From Hyphomicrobiales bacterium (GTDB lineage Bacteria > Pseudomonadota > Alphaproteobacteria > Rhizobiales > Rhizobiaceae): DNA of 64,000 nucleotides. How positions within the stretch are numbered: position 1 is the stretch's first letter; every line of letters starts with the position of its first letter. The notes under the pieces were generated by a model that was not told the origin of the DNA, searched no databases, and saw nothing but the letters and a program-made list of their open reading frames with translations. The stretch lies in the NCBI GenBank assembly GCA_900467185.1, contig UBPA01000005.1:1-64000 (forward strand), read 5' to 3'. The translations under genes were made by a program, and so were the position numbers. Shown here in pieces: positions 1-8,740 of the stretch.

Positions 1-266
1 GCGACGGCGGCGTCGCGGGCGCGCTTCAGCCCGTCCACTTCCGCCTCCAGCGCCTTCAGCCGGCGATCCACCTCGGAAAGTTCGTCCGTCACCATGATGG
101 CCGCCATCACCGTCAGCCGGAGATCGCCGATCTCGCCGAACTGGCCCTTGAGGTGGCTGACATACTGGTCGAAGCGCAGAGCGAGGTCGGTGAGATGCCC
201 CTCCTGCCCCTCCTCGCAGGCCATGCGGTAGGCCTTGCCGTCGATCGTCACGGTGACTTGCGCCAT
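1..266 (-). CDS. zapA: Cell division protein ZapA (partial, C-terminus outside window)
   Basis: The minus-strand reading from ATG 266 begins MAQVTVTIDGKAYRMACEEG and continues for 88 codons to the window edge, so the C-terminal part is missing. The N-terminal strand-turn-strand with the VTIDGKAYRM pattern, followed by a charged helix, is the ZapA layout. ZapA binds and bundles FtsZ at midcell. The helix after residue 60 is rich in Glu, Arg and Leu, which fits the coiled-coil dimerisation region of the family. The DUF4164 gene lies 56 nt upstream on the same strand, and the two are probably co-transcribed. The call rests on the visible N-terminal half only. Confidence 0.85.
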   Translation of the reverse strand, partial: MAQVTVTIDGKAYRMACEEGQEGHLTDLALRFDQYVSHLKGQFGEIGDLRLTVMAAIMVTDELSEVDRRLKALEAEVDGLKRARDAAV

Positions 267-322
267 TGGCTAACTCCCGGCCCGAGGCCCGTTGACGGAC
301 GACATCTGGATCATCGGCGGGA

Positions 323-595
323 TCACCGGTCGAGAACCGCTCGAATGGTTTCCATGGCGGTCACGAGACGGCGCGATACCTCGCGGTTGACCTCTTCGAG
401 ACGATTGGCGCGGAACTGCGACTGGTCGAGTTCCTGCGCGAGCCGCGCCCTGTCCGTATTGACCCGGCGGACCTCGCCCTCGATCTCCACCCGGTCGCGT
501 TCGCGGTCCAAGCGGCCGTCGATCACGCTCTCCAGACCGGCCACCGCCCCCTTCAGCTCGTCGATTGCCGCCCTGACTGTCTTCCCTGCCGCCAT
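323..595 (-). CDS. DUF4164 family coiled-coil protein
   Basis: This small protein of 90 residues has no recognisable catalytic motif. It is almost all helix, with heptad-like spacing of Leu, Val and Ile and many Glu and Arg residues, so a coiled coil is likely over most of its length. It matches the DUF4164 family, which in Rhizobiales lies just upstream of zapA, as here. I chose ATG 595 (MAAGKTVRAA) over the longer reading from 637 because the extra residues look non-conserved and out of character. Its position suggests a role near ZapA or FtsZ, but that is inference from context. Confidence 0.75.
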   Translation of the reverse strand: MAAGKTVRAAIDELKGAVAGLESVIDGRLDRERDRVEIEGEVRRVNTDRARLAQELDQSQFRANRLEEVNREVSRRLVTAMETIRAVLDR

Positions 596-696
596 CGTGT
601 CTGCTTCCAATCCATGGCCGGGGCACCGAATCGGCACGCTGCGCCCTTGTCAAAGCCAATCGCACTATTAGACTCAATCCATCGGGCGACACAACG

Positions 697-751
697 CCAG
701 CCTGTCAGCATCAGGCTGGAAGCTGTGGATCAAGCACGATTTTTCGTGCTT
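697..751. other. Two tandem hairpins in the DUF4164-tkt divergent region
   Basis: There are two perfect 8-bp inverted repeats. CCAGCCTG (697-704) pairs with CAGGCTGG (712-719) around a 7-nt loop. AAGCACGA (732-739) pairs with TCGTGCTT (744-751) around a TTTT loop. Neither is followed by a long T tract on the plus strand. They could be protein-binding sites or leader hairpins for the minus-strand operon. Confidence 0.5.
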
Positions 752-780
752 CGACACGGCCCCGGCGCCTGCCGTCTTTG

Positions 781-808
781 TTGACTCCACCGGGCGAGGT
801 GCTATGTC
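781..808 (+). promoter_or_regulatory. Likely sigma-70 promoter of tkt
   Basis: TTGACT at 781-786 is separated by 16 nt from TATGTC at 803-808. This resembles the rhizobial housekeeping consensus (CTTGAC, about 17 nt, CTATAT). It would give a start near 815 and a leader of about 65 nt before the tkt ATG at 880. Confidence 0.5.
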
Positions 809-879
809 TCACCCGCTTCCGATGCGGTCTTTGGAGGATAGAGACCGTTCCCTGATCATCAAGCTTAAGCGGAACAGTC

Positions 880-2862
880 ATGATCTCGAATGAACAACAC
901 GACCGGATGGCGAATGCGATCCGTTTTCTGGCCATGGATGCGGTGGAGAAGGCCAATTCCGGCCACCCCGGCCTGCCCATGGGCGCGGCCGATATCGCGA
1001 CCGTCCTTTTCACCAAGTACCTGAAATTCGACCCGAAGAACCCCAACTGGCCCGACCGCGACCGTTTCGTCCTGTCGGCCGGCCACGGCTCGATGCTGCT
1101 CTATGCCCTGCTCTACCTCACGGGCTATCCGGACATGACCATCGAGGACATCAAGCAGTTCCGCCAGCTCGGCTCCAAGACCGCCGGCCACCCGGAATTC
1201 GGCCATGCCACGGGCATCGAGACGACCACCGGCCCGCTCGGCCAGGGCATTGCCAATGCCGTGGGCATGGCGATCGCCGAGCGCAAGCTCGAACAGGAGT
1301 TCGGCTCGGACCTGCAGGACCACTACACCTACGCGCTCTGCGGCGATGGCTGCCTCATGGAAGGCATCAGCCATGAAGCGATCGCGCTGGCCGGCCACCT
1401 GAAGCTGAACAAGCTCGTGCTCTTCTGGGACAACAACTCGATCACCATCGACGGCGCCGTATCGCTGTCGGACTCGACCGACCAGATTGCCCGCTTCAAG
1501 GCCGTGCACTGGAACACGATCGAGGTCGACGGCCACGACCAGAAGGCGATCTCCGACGCGATCGAAGCCGCCCATAAATCCGACCGCCCGACCTTCATCG
1601 CCTGCAAGACCGTCATCGGCTTCGGCGCTCCGAACAAGGCCGGCACCCACAAGGTCCACGGCTCGCCGCTCGGCGCGGAAGAAATCGCCGCAACGCGCAA
1701 GGCGCTGAACTGGGAAGCGGAAGCCTTCGACACGCCCGCCGACGTTCTCGACGCCTGGCACAGTGCCGGCGAGCGTTCGGTCCAGGCCCGCAAGGCTTGG
1801 GAAGCGCGCCTGGCGTCCACCGACGAAGCGAAGAAAGCCGAGTTCACCCGCCGCTTCGCCGGCCAGCTGCCGGCCGGCTTCGACAAGGCGATCGACGACT
1901 ACAAGAAGACGCTCGCCGAAAAGCCGCCGACCATCGCGACCCGCAAGGCGTCCGAGGATGCGCTGGAAGTCATCAACGGCTTCCTGCCGGAAACGCTGGG
2001 CGGCTCTGCCGACCTGACGCCGTCCAACAACACCAAGACCAGCCAGATGACGTCGATCACCCCGACGGATTTCGGCGGCCGCTACATGCACTGGGGCATC
2101 CGCGAACACGGCATGGCCGCGGCCATGAACGGCGTCGCGCTCCATGGCGGCCTGATCCCCTATTCCGGCGGCTTCATGATCTTCTCGGACTATTGCCGTC
2201 CGTCGATCCGCCTGGCCGCGCTGATGGGCATCCGCGTCATCCACGTGCTGACGCATGACTCAATCGGCGTGGGCGAAGACGGCCCGACGCACGAGCCGGT
2301 CGAGCACATGGCGGCGCTGCGGGCGATCCCGAACCTTCTGATGTTCCGCCCGGCCGACGCCGTGGAAACGGCCGAGTGCTGGCAGCTGGCGCTGGAAGAC
2401 GGCAAGCGGCCCTCGGGCCTGGCGCTGACCCGCCAGAACCTGGCCCCGGCCCGCACCACCTACAGCGCGGAAAATCTCTGCGCCAAGGGAGCCTACGAGC
2501 TGATCGCGGCCGACGACGCCAAGGTCTCGATCTTTGCCTCCGGCTCCGAAGTCGAGATCGCCGTCAAGGCGGCCGCCGACCTCAAGGCCAAGGGCATCGC
2601 CGTCCGCGTGGTTTCCGTGCCGTGCTTCGAGCTCTTCGAAGACCAGCCGGACGACTACAAGACGGCCGTGATCGGCACCGCCCCCGTCAAGATCGCGGCG
2701 GAAGCCGCCGTCCGCCAGGGCTGGGATCGCTTCATCGGCTCCGACGGTGCCTTCGTCGGCATGCACTCCTTCGGTGCGTCCGGCCCTGCCAAGGACCTGT
2801 TCAAGCACTTCGGCATCACCTCGGACGCGATCGTCGCGGCCGCGGAAGCCAAACTCTCGTAA
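880..2862 (+). CDS. tkt: Transketolase
   Basis: This 660-residue protein has the full transketolase length. Substrate and cofactor motifs are visible: GHPGLPMG near residue 28, the thiamine-diphosphate motif GDG at 155-157 followed by CLMEG, and in the pyrimidine domain the [11 protein letters not shown] segment with its cofactor-contacting histidine. It transfers two-carbon ketol units between sugar phosphates in the cytosolic pentose phosphate pathway. It heads a same-strand run with gap, pgk and aldolase, which suggests coordinated carbon flux. A promoter-like pair lies 65-100 nt upstream. The start is the only ATG that gives the conserved N-terminus. Confidence 0.97.
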   Translation: MISNEQHDRMANAIRFLAMDAVEKANSGHPGLPMGAADIATVLFTKYLKFDPKNPNWPDRDRFVLSAGHGSMLLYALLYLTGYPDMTIEDIKQFRQLGSKTAGHPEFGHATGIETTTGPLGQGIANAVGMAIAERKLEQEFGSDLQDHYTYALCGDGCLMEGISHEAIALAGHLKLNKLVLFWDNNSITIDGAVSLSDSTDQIARFKAVHWNTIEVDGHDQKAISDAIEAAHKSDRPTFIACKTVIGFGAPNKAGTHKVHGSPLGAEEIAATRKALNWEAEAFDTPADVLDAWHSAGERSVQARKAWEARLASTDEAKKAEFTRRFAGQLPAGFDKAIDDYKKTLAEKPPTIATRKASEDALEVINGFLPETLGGSADLTPSNNTKTSQMTSITPTDFGGRYMHWGIREHGMAAAMNGVALHGGLIPYSGGFMIFSDYCRPSIRLAALMGIRVIHVLTHDSIGVGEDGPTHEPVEHMAALRAIPNLLMFRPADAVETAECWQLALEDGKRPSGLALTRQNLAPARTTYSAENLCAKGAYELIAADDAKVSIFASGSEVEIAVKAAADLKAKGIAVRVVSVPCFELFEDQPDDYKTAVIGTAPVKIAAEAAVRQGWDRFIGSDGAFVGMHSFGASGPAKDLFKHFGITSDAIVAAAEAKLS

Positions 2863-2949
2863 ACACATCCCGGAAGGGCATGCGCATCCGCGCATGCCCG
2901 ATGACCACGACCTGAACCCATTCCGCCTTCTCAAAGGGAGAGAGCCCTC

Positions 2950-3960
2950 ATGACAGTGAAAGTCGCCATCAACGGCTTCGGCCGCATCGGCCGCAACGTG
3001 CTCCGCGCCATCGTCGAGTCCGGCCGCACCGACATCGAAGTCGTCGCGATCAACGACCTCGGCCCGGTCGAAACCAATGCGCACCTGCTGCGCTACGACA
3101 GCATCCACGGCAAGTTCCCCGCGACCGTCGAAGTCCAGGGCGACGCGATCGTCATCAACGGCGGCAAGCCGATCAAGGTGACGGCCGTGCGCAACCCGGC
3201 CGAACTGCCGCACAAGGATCTCGGCGTCGATATCGCGCTCGAGTGCACCGGCATCTTCACCGCCCGCGACAAGGCCGCAGCCCACCTGCAGGCCGGCGCG
3301 AAGAGCGTCATCATCTCGGCCCCTGCCGACGGTGCCGACCTGACCGTCGTCTACGGCGTCAACCACGACCAGCTGACCAAGGAACACACGGTCATCTCCA
3401 ACGCGTCGTGCACCACGAACTGCCTGGTACCGGTGGTCAAGGTTCTGAACGACGTGATCGGTATCGACCACGGCTTCATGACGACGATCCACTCCTACAC
3501 GGGCGACCAGCCGACGCTCGACACCATGCACAAGGACCTGTATCGCGCCCGCGCCGCAGCCCTGTCCATGATCCCGACCTCCACCGGTGCCGCCAAGGCC
3601 GTGGGCCTCGTGCTGCCGGAACTGAAGGGCAAGCTGGACGGCACGTCGATCCGCGTTCCCACGCCGAACGTCTCCGTCGTCGACTTCAAGTTCGTCGCCA
3701 AGCGCGACACGAGCGTCGCCGAAATCAACGATGCCATCAAGGCTGCCGCTGACGGGAAGCTGAAGGGCATTCTCGGCTACACCGACGAGCCGCTGGTCTC
3801 GCGCGACTTCAACCACGACAGCCATTCCTCGATCTTCGCCATCGACCAGACCAAGGTTCTCGAAGGCAATTTCGTGCGCATCCTGTCCTGGTACGACAAT
3901 GAATGGGGCTTCTCCAACCGCATGTGCGACACGGCCGTCGCCATGGGCAAGCTGCTCTGA
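2950..3960 (+). CDS. gap: Glyceraldehyde-3-phosphate dehydrogenase, type I
   Basis: The product has 336 residues, the standard length. The Rossmann motif GFGRIGR is at residues 9-15 and the catalytic Cys154 sits in SNASCTTN. The usual sugar-phosphate-binding segments (STGAAKA, and RVPTPNVSV near the C-terminal third) are present. It oxidises glyceraldehyde-3-phosphate to 1,3-bisphosphoglycerate in the cytosol. It starts 87 nt after tkt behind AAAGGGAGAG, a strong ribosome binding site, and ends just before an intrinsic terminator. Asp at the end of the second strand (AINDL) is consistent with NAD preference, but cofactor use is not proven by sequence. Confidence 0.97.
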   Translation: MTVKVAINGFGRIGRNVLRAIVESGRTDIEVVAINDLGPVETNAHLLRYDSIHGKFPATVEVQGDAIVINGGKPIKVTAVRNPAELPHKDLGVDIALECTGIFTARDKAAAHLQAGAKSVIISAPADGADLTVVYGVNHDQLTKEHTVISNASCTTNCLVPVVKVLNDVIGIDHGFMTTIHSYTGDQPTLDTMHKDLYRARAAALSMIPTSTGAAKAVGLVLPELKGKLDGTSIRVPTPNVSVVDFKFVAKRDTSVAEINDAIKAAADGKLKGILGYTDEPLVSRDFNHDSHSSIFAIDQTKVLEGNFVRILSWYDNEWGFSNRMCDTAVAMGKLL

Positions 3961-3970
3961 GACCATGACG

Positions 3971-4006
3971 AGCCCCGGGCGCCACAGGCGTTCCGGGGCT
4001 TTTTTT
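3971..4006 (+). terminator. Intrinsic terminator after gap
   Basis: AGCCCCGG (3971-3978) pairs with CCGGGGCT (3993-4000), with extra GCGCC/GGCG pairing inside, followed by a run of seven T residues. It lies 10 nt after the gap stop codon. Confidence 0.85.
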
Positions 4007-4083
4007 CATCTGCGGCCCGCGCGGCGCACCTGCAGCCTGCGATGTCCCGGCAAATCCAAGGCAAGACGAGGCAAGGATCCCCG

Positions 4084-4656
4084 ATGTTTCGCCCGCTGCA
4101 GCAAAGGACCGTGCGCTGGCGCCCGTTCGAGGACGAGGGCCTGGAGCATCTGACGCTGATGCCGCTGTCCGGGCCGTGGCCCGGCATCCGCATCGCGTCG
4201 GTCGTCATCGGCGCGCGCGGTGGCACGACCTATGGCGTGCGCTACACGATCGACTGCGACCCGCACTGGACGACGACATCCCTGACGCTCGAGACCACGA
4301 CCGGCATCCGCCTCTCGCTCGTCTCGGACGGGCTCGGCCACTGGCAGGATGGCGAGGGACAGGCGCTGCCCGCCTTCGACGGCTGCATCGACGTCGATCT
4401 CGCCGGCACGCCCTTCACCAACACGCTGCCGATCCGGCGGCTCGCCCTGCGCCCCGAGGACGGCACCCGCAGCCTCGACATGCTCTACATCCCGTTCGAC
4501 ACCTTCGAGCCGCTGCGCGACGGCCAGCGCTATACCTGCCTTGCCGAGGATCGGCTCTATCGCTACGAGGCCGCCGACCGCAGTTTTACGGCGGAGCTTC
4601 CGCTGGACGCGGACGGGCTCGTGCTCGACTACCCCACGCTTTTCATTCGAACCTGA
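4084..4656 (+). CDS. Putative glycolipid-binding family protein (DUF1089)
   Basis: The product has 190 residues. It looks like the glycolipid-binding/DUF1089 family: beta-rich, with [11 protein letters not shown] near residue 57, a central [23 protein letters not shown] segment, and a C-terminal [17 protein letters not shown] stretch. No signal peptide is visible, so it is probably cytosolic. I prefer ATG 4084 (MFRPLQQ), which has AGGA 8 nt upstream, over the in-frame ATG at 4042. It sits between gap and pgk, and pgk starts 28 nt after its stop, so it may be co-transcribed with pgk. The ligand is unknown. Confidence 0.7.
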   Translation: MFRPLQQRTVRWRPFEDEGLEHLTLMPLSGPWPGIRIASVVIGARGGTTYGVRYTIDCDPHWTTTSLTLETTTGIRLSLVSDGLGHWQDGEGQALPAFDGCIDVDLAGTPFTNTLPIRRLALRPEDGTRSLDMLYIPFDTFEPLRDGQRYTCLAEDRLYRYEAADRSFTAELPLDADGLVLDYPTLFIRT

Positions 4657-4684
4657 CCCGATCAGACGCAACCGGAGACGACAC

Positions 4685-5884
4685 ATGACCTTCAAGACCC
4701 TTGACGACCTGACCGACATCGCCGGCAAGCGCGTGCTCGTGCGCGTCGACCTGAACGTGCCGACCAAGGACGGAAAGGTGACCGACGCGACCCGCATCGA
4801 ACGCGTCGTACCGACGATCCGCGAACTGTCGGAAAAGGGCGCCAAGGTCATCCTGCTTGCCCATTTCGGCCGCCCCAAGGGCGAGCCGGTCGAGGAGATG
4901 TCGCTGAAGCCGATCGCAGCCGCGGTCGAGGATATCATCGACCAGCGCGTTCACTTCGCCGCCGACTGCATCGGCGAAGCCGCGGCAACGGCCGTGGCCG
5001 GCCTTGCGAACGGCGATATCCTGCTGCTCGAAAACACCCGCTTTCACAAGGGCGAGGAAAAGAACGACGCCGACTTCACCAAGGCGCTGACCGCAAACGG
5101 CGACGTCTACGTCAACGACGCGTTTTCTGCCGCGCACCGCGCCCATGCCTCGACCGAAGGCCTTGCGCATCTGCTTCCGGCCTATGCCGGGCGCACCATG
5201 CAGGCCGAACTGGAAGCGCTGGAAGCCGGTCTCGGCAACCCGAAGCGTCCGGTCGTCGCCATCGTCGGCGGCGCCAAGGTCTCGACCAAGATCGACCTTC
5301 TGACCAACCTCGTGAAGAAGGTCGATGCCCTCGTCATCGGCGGCGGCATGGCCAACACCTTCCTCGCCGCCCAGGGCATCGACGTCGGCAAGTCGCTCTG
5401 CGAGCACGACCTCGCGGAGACCGCGCGCAGCATTCTCGCTGAAGCGGAAACATCGGGCTGCGCCATCGTGCTGCCGGTGGACGGTGTCATCGCGCGCGAA
5501 TTCAAGGCGGGCGCCGCCAACGAGGTGGTCGACATCAAGGCGATCCCAGCCGACGCCATGGTTCTCGACGTCGGGGCGAAGTCGATCGCAGCCGTCAACG
5601 ACTGGGTGAGCAAGGCGGAAACGCTGGTCTGGAACGGCCCGCTCGGCGCCTTCGAGATCGCCCCCTTCGACAAGGCGACGGTGGCCGTCGCCCGCCATGC
5701 GGCCTCGCGCACCAAGAGCGGCGCGCTCGTCTCGGTCGCCGGCGGCGGCGACACGGTCTCGGCCATGAACCATGCCGGCGTCGCCGACGACCTGACCTAC
5801 GTCTCCACGGCTGGCGGTGCCTTCCTGGAATGGATGGAAGGCAAGCCGCTCCCGGGCGTCGATATCCTCCATCAGCAGAAGTAG
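4685..5884 (+). CDS. pgk: Phosphoglycerate kinase
   Basis: The protein has 399 residues. The N-terminal signature [11 protein letters not shown] is at residues 16-26, and the [17 protein letters not shown] and [12 protein letters not shown] segments follow. The C-terminal nucleotide domain has SVAGGGDT and [13 protein letters not shown]. It carries out the first ATP-forming step of lower glycolysis. The start at ATG 4685 (MTFKTLDDL) follows GGAGACG. The longer open frame extending upstream from this ATG belongs to another reading frame of the preceding gene and should not be taken as N-terminal sequence. Regulation is probably shared with the DUF1089-type gene just upstream. Confidence 0.97.
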   Translation: MTFKTLDDLTDIAGKRVLVRVDLNVPTKDGKVTDATRIERVVPTIRELSEKGAKVILLAHFGRPKGEPVEEMSLKPIAAAVEDIIDQRVHFAADCIGEAAATAVAGLANGDILLLENTRFHKGEEKNDADFTKALTANGDVYVNDAFSAAHRAHASTEGLAHLLPAYAGRTMQAELEALEAGLGNPKRPVVAIVGGAKVSTKIDLLTNLVKKVDALVIGGGMANTFLAAQGIDVGKSLCEHDLAETARSILAEAETSGCAIVLPVDGVIAREFKAGAANEVVDIKAIPADAMVLDVGAKSIAAVNDWVSKAETLVWNGPLGAFEIAPFDKATVAVARHAASRTKSGALVSVAGGGDTVSAMNHAGVADDLTYVSTAGGAFLEWMEGKPLPGVDILHQQK

Positions 5885-5950
5885 TCGGACCCATCGCCCG
5901 CAGGGAGGCGGATGGTCCGCCATGCGCCTCCCGCGTGTAGAATATCCAAA

Positions 5951-5978
5951 GCGCTTGCAGAACATTTGCTGCAGGCGC
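5951..5978. other. Hairpin between pgk and aldolase
   Basis: GCGCTTGCAG (5951-5960) pairs with CTGCAGGCGC (5969-5978) over 10 bp with one G-T pair and an 8-nt loop. No T tract follows, so it is a weak terminator at best. It is followed by a markedly AT-rich 70-nt stretch (about 5990-6060) that probably holds the aldolase promoter. Confidence 0.5.
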
Positions 5979-6083
5979 TCACGGAAACAACAAGTATTTC
6001 AAACGATTAAATTATATTCAATCGGTTTAAATATTTTAAAATATTTTGCATCCGCGTCGCCGTCTGCTATCCAAAGAGGAGAG

Positions 6084-6110
6084 ATGCAGAGCCAGAGAGA
6101 ACGATCATGA
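6084..6110 (+). CDS. Possible 8-codon upstream ORF overlapping the aldolase start
   Basis: An ATG at 6084 follows AAAGAGGAG and opens a reading frame MQSQRERS. Its TGA stop (6108-6110) overlaps the aldolase ATG (6107-6109) in an ATGA arrangement. Such coupling is typical of translational re-initiation. The spacing between GGAG and the ATG is short (2 nt), and the aldolase has only a weak AGAGAGAA site of its own. It could be chance or a true coupling peptide. Confidence 0.35.
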   Translation: MQSQRERS

Positions 6111-7132
6111 CCGAGAGACTGGAAGATATTGCCGCAGCGATGATGGCAAAGGGACAGGGTCTTCTGGCCGCCGACGAATCCACCGCGACGATCGGCAAGC
6201 GCTTCGACACAATCGGCCTTGCCTCTAGCGAGACCTCGCGCCGCGATTATCGCGAGATGCTGTTCCGCGCCGACGAGGCGATGAAATCGCATATTTCCGG
6301 CGTCATCCTCTATGAGGAAACCCTGTTCCAGGCGGCGGCCGACGGCACGCCTTTCGTCGAGATCATCCGCGCCGCCGGCGCCGTTCCCGGCATCAAGGTC
6401 GACACGGGCGCAAAGCCGATGGCGAAGTTTCCGGGCGAGACGATCACCGAAGGCCTCGATGGCCTCGCCGACCGCCTGAAGAACTACTACGAGGCCGGCG
6501 CCCGCTTCGCCAAATGGCGCGGCGTCATCGCCGTCTCCGACACGCTGCCGAGCTTCGGCTCGGTGAAGGCCAATGCCCAGGCGCTGGCCCGCTACGCCGC
6601 GCTCTGCCAGGAGGCCGGCATCGTGCCGATCGTCGAGCCCGAAGTGCTGATGGACGGCACGCCTGGCGACCACTCCATCGAACGCTCCGCCGAGGTGACC
6701 GAGGAAACGCTGCGCATCGTCTTTGCCGAACTCGCCGACGCCCGCGTCTCGCTCGAAGGCATGATCCTGAAGCCGAGCATGGTGATCGACGGCAAGAAGG
6801 CGCGCAAGGCGAGCGTCGAGCAGGTCGCCGAGCGCACCGTCGCGGTTCTCAAGCGCACTGTCCCCTCCGCCGTTCCCGGCATCGCCTTCCTGTCCGGCGG
6901 CCAGTCCACGGAAGAAGCGACCGCCCACCTCTCCGCCATGATCGCCGGCTACGACCTGCCTTGGGCCATGACCTTCTCCTATGGCCGCGCGCTGCAGACC
7001 GAAGCGCTGAACGCCTGGCAGGGCAAGGCCGAAAACGTCGCCGCCGGCCAGCGCGCCTTCACCCACCGCGCCCGCATGTGCGGCCTCGCGGCACAGGGCG
7101 GCTGGAAGAAAGACCTGGAAAAGGCGGCCTGA
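6107..7132 (+). CDS. Fructose-bisphosphate aldolase, class I
   Basis: The protein has 341 residues and the class I (Schiff-base, metal-free) layout. Motifs include GLLAADEST at 18-26, GIKVDTGAKP at 95-104, KWRGV from Lys136, VEPEVLMDG near 176, and the Schiff-base Lys222 in MILKPSM. The C-terminal phosphate loop is LSGGQSTEEA. It cleaves fructose-1,6-bisphosphate to two triose phosphates. It closes the tkt-gap-pgk run and is followed by a clear terminator. An AT-rich region of about 70 nt upstream suggests its own promoter. The class I type beside gap and pgk fits rhizobial chromosomes. Confidence 0.95.
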   Translation: MTERLEDIAAAMMAKGQGLLAADESTATIGKRFDTIGLASSETSRRDYREMLFRADEAMKSHISGVILYEETLFQAAADGTPFVEIIRAAGAVPGIKVDTGAKPMAKFPGETITEGLDGLADRLKNYYEAGARFAKWRGVIAVSDTLPSFGSVKANAQALARYAALCQEAGIVPIVEPEVLMDGTPGDHSIERSAEVTEETLRIVFAELADARVSLEGMILKPSMVIDGKKARKASVEQVAERTVAVLKRTVPSAVPGIAFLSGGQSTEEATAHLSAMIAGYDLPWAMTFSYGRALQTEALNAWQGKAENVAAGQRAFTHRARMCGLAAQGGWKKDLEKAA

Positions 7133-7205
7133 TCGCCGCCGATCCGACACAGTTTCGGGCTGTCCGCTGACGAGACCCGCAAGCCCCTTCTGGGAGGGAG
7201 GGAGA

Positions 7206-7236
7206 CCTGGCCGCCACCGTGCGGCCGGGTTTTTTT
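7206..7236 (+). terminator. Intrinsic terminator after aldolase
   Basis: CCTGGCCGC (7206-7214) pairs with GCGGCCGGG (7221-7229) around a 6-nt loop, followed by seven T residues at 7230-7236. Confidence 0.85.
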
Positions 7237-7418
7237 GTGCCGGTTGCAGGCTAGCGACAACGGCGCGCAGCGGCCTGTCCGACATTGTCACGGTCACAAG
7301 TCTGCCGTTTCGCACCGGCCGACATCCGGGATAGCTGTTGTACGAAGTGTCGACGATAGACCCCCTCGGTGTCTGTCATCGGCACTTGGTCCTACACCGC
7401 ATCACCGGAGCCCGCGCC

Positions 7419-8345
7419 ATGACCACGTTCGACTACGTCACCCTCGATGTCTTCACCAAAGAGCGCTTCCGCGGCAATCCGCTCGCCGTGATCGCCGATG
7501 CGCGAGGGCTCGACGGCGAGACGATGCAGGCGATCGTGCGCGAGTTCAACTATTTCGAGATCACCTTCGTGCTGCCGCCGGCAAACCCCGACAATACGGC
7601 CGAGGTGCGGATCTTCACGCCGACCATGGAACTGCCCTTCGCCGGCCACCCCAATGTCGGCACGGCCTTCGCGCTTGCCCGCGCCGGCCATGTCTTCGGC
7701 AAGCCGGTCGGCGACCGGCTGCGCTTCGAGGAGAAGGCCGGCATCGTCGAGGTGAGCGTGGAGCGCGACGCCGGCGGGCGGGCGACCGGGGCCAGCATAC
7801 AGGCGCCGCAGAGGCTCACCGTCGCGGACGGCCTGCCGGTCGAGACGCTCGGCCCGATGGTCGGCCTTGCCCCGTCGAGGATCGCCACCGGCAATCATGC
7901 GCCGCTTGTCCTCTCGGTGGCCCTGCCCTTCCTCATCGCCGAACTGCCCGACCTGGAGACACTCGCGGCGGCAGCGCCGGACACGAGCCTGTTTGCCGCA
8001 GCCAAGCACGCGCACGGCCTCGATCCGGCCGATGGCCGCCTGTCGGTCTTTCTGTATGTCCGCTCCGGCAACAATCCGCTTGCGCTGCGCGCCCGCATGT
8101 TCGCGCCGCTCGACAACATCCCCGAAGACCCCGCGACCGGCAGCGCCTCGGCAGCCCTCGCTGCCTATCTCGCCACCAGCCTGCCCGCCGCACCGGACAC
8201 GGTGCACCTGACGATCGACCAGGGCGTGGAAATGGGCCGGGCCAGCCACATCCGCCTGCGGGTGGCGATGTCGGACGGCAAGCCCGCAAGCGTGCGCGTC
8301 ATCGGCGACTGCGTGGAGGTCATGCGCGGCACCCTCGCGGTCTGA
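7419..8345 (+). CDS. PhzF family isomerase/epimerase
   Basis: The protein has 308 residues with the PhzF double hot-dog pattern: FRGNPLAVIADA near residue 14, the general-acid glutamate region REFNYFEITFV, FTPTMELPFAGHPNVGTA, and the C-terminal repeat EDPATGSASAAL. PhzF itself isomerises a phenazine precursor, but most family members outside phenazine operons have unknown substrates. No phenazine genes are nearby, so phenazine synthesis should not be inferred. I chose ATG 7419 (MTTFDYVTLDVF), the family-typical N-terminus, over the open frame from 7338. Confidence 0.85.
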   Translation: MTTFDYVTLDVFTKERFRGNPLAVIADARGLDGETMQAIVREFNYFEITFVLPPANPDNTAEVRIFTPTMELPFAGHPNVGTAFALARAGHVFGKPVGDRLRFEEKAGIVEVSVERDAGGRATGASIQAPQRLTVADGLPVETLGPMVGLAPSRIATGNHAPLVLSVALPFLIAELPDLETLAAAAPDTSLFAAAKHAHGLDPADGRLSVFLYVRSGNNPLALRARMFAPLDNIPEDPATGSASAALAAYLATSLPAAPDTVHLTIDQGVEMGRASHIRLRVAMSDGKPASVRVIGDCVEVMRGTLAV

Positions 8346-8362
8346 CGCGCGGTCGGGGGCCG

Positions 8363-8518
8363 TTACGGGCGGATCAGCACCGTCAGCATCATCACGGCAA
8401 TGGCGGCCACCGCGATCTTCCAGAAATCCCGGCGATAACGAAGCCCCGGCCAGCCCAGAGGCTTCACGAGCTGGACCGTCATCAGGGCGAGAAGCAGGAG
8501 GGCGAGCGCTTTGGACAT
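8363..8518 (-). CDS. Small predicted membrane protein
   Basis: A 51-residue reading from ATG 8518 begins MSKALALLLLALMTVQLV and ends VMMLTVLIRP. It has two hydrophobic segments of about 17 residues separated by a basic stretch (GLRYRRDFWK), which suggests two membrane passes with the loop facing the cytoplasm. It ends 17 nt beyond the convergent PhzF gene. I do not recognise a family. The composition is more protein-like than the overlapping frames, and similar tiny genes are common in Rhizobiaceae, so I list it with moderate confidence. Confidence 0.5.
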   Translation of the reverse strand: MSKALALLLLALMTVQLVKPLGWPGLRYRRDFWKIAVAAIAVMMLTVLIRP

Positions 8519-8674
8519 CGCCGCGACCATAGACCAAACAGGGACGGCATGCGACGCGCTTTCCGCCAAGCGGCAGGCCTCGTGACGAGACGACAGGACC
8601 GTTCGGTCTCCGCCGCGCGGCGTCGCGGCTGGTGCCGCAGCAGCCGTGTCGACATCGTAGGAAAAGGAATGCTC

Positions 8675-8690
8675 AAACCGATTCCGGTTT
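8675..8690. promoter_or_regulatory. Palindromic candidate operator upstream of the MFS gene
   Basis: AAACCG-ATTC-CGGTTT is a perfect 6+4+6 inverted repeat 50 nt before the transporter ATG. A related AACCG-GAA-CGGTT dyad lies upstream of the MotA-like gene (17314-17326). Confidence 0.35.
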
Positions 8691-8740
8691 CGGGAAATTT
8701 GCAGTAGGTTCGCGGGCACGTCCGGAACAAGCGGAGTCTC

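Noticed and set aside
7419-8345. Phenazine biosynthesis
   Set aside because: Only a PhzF-family gene is present. None of the phz core genes is nearby, and this family is widely distributed with other roles.
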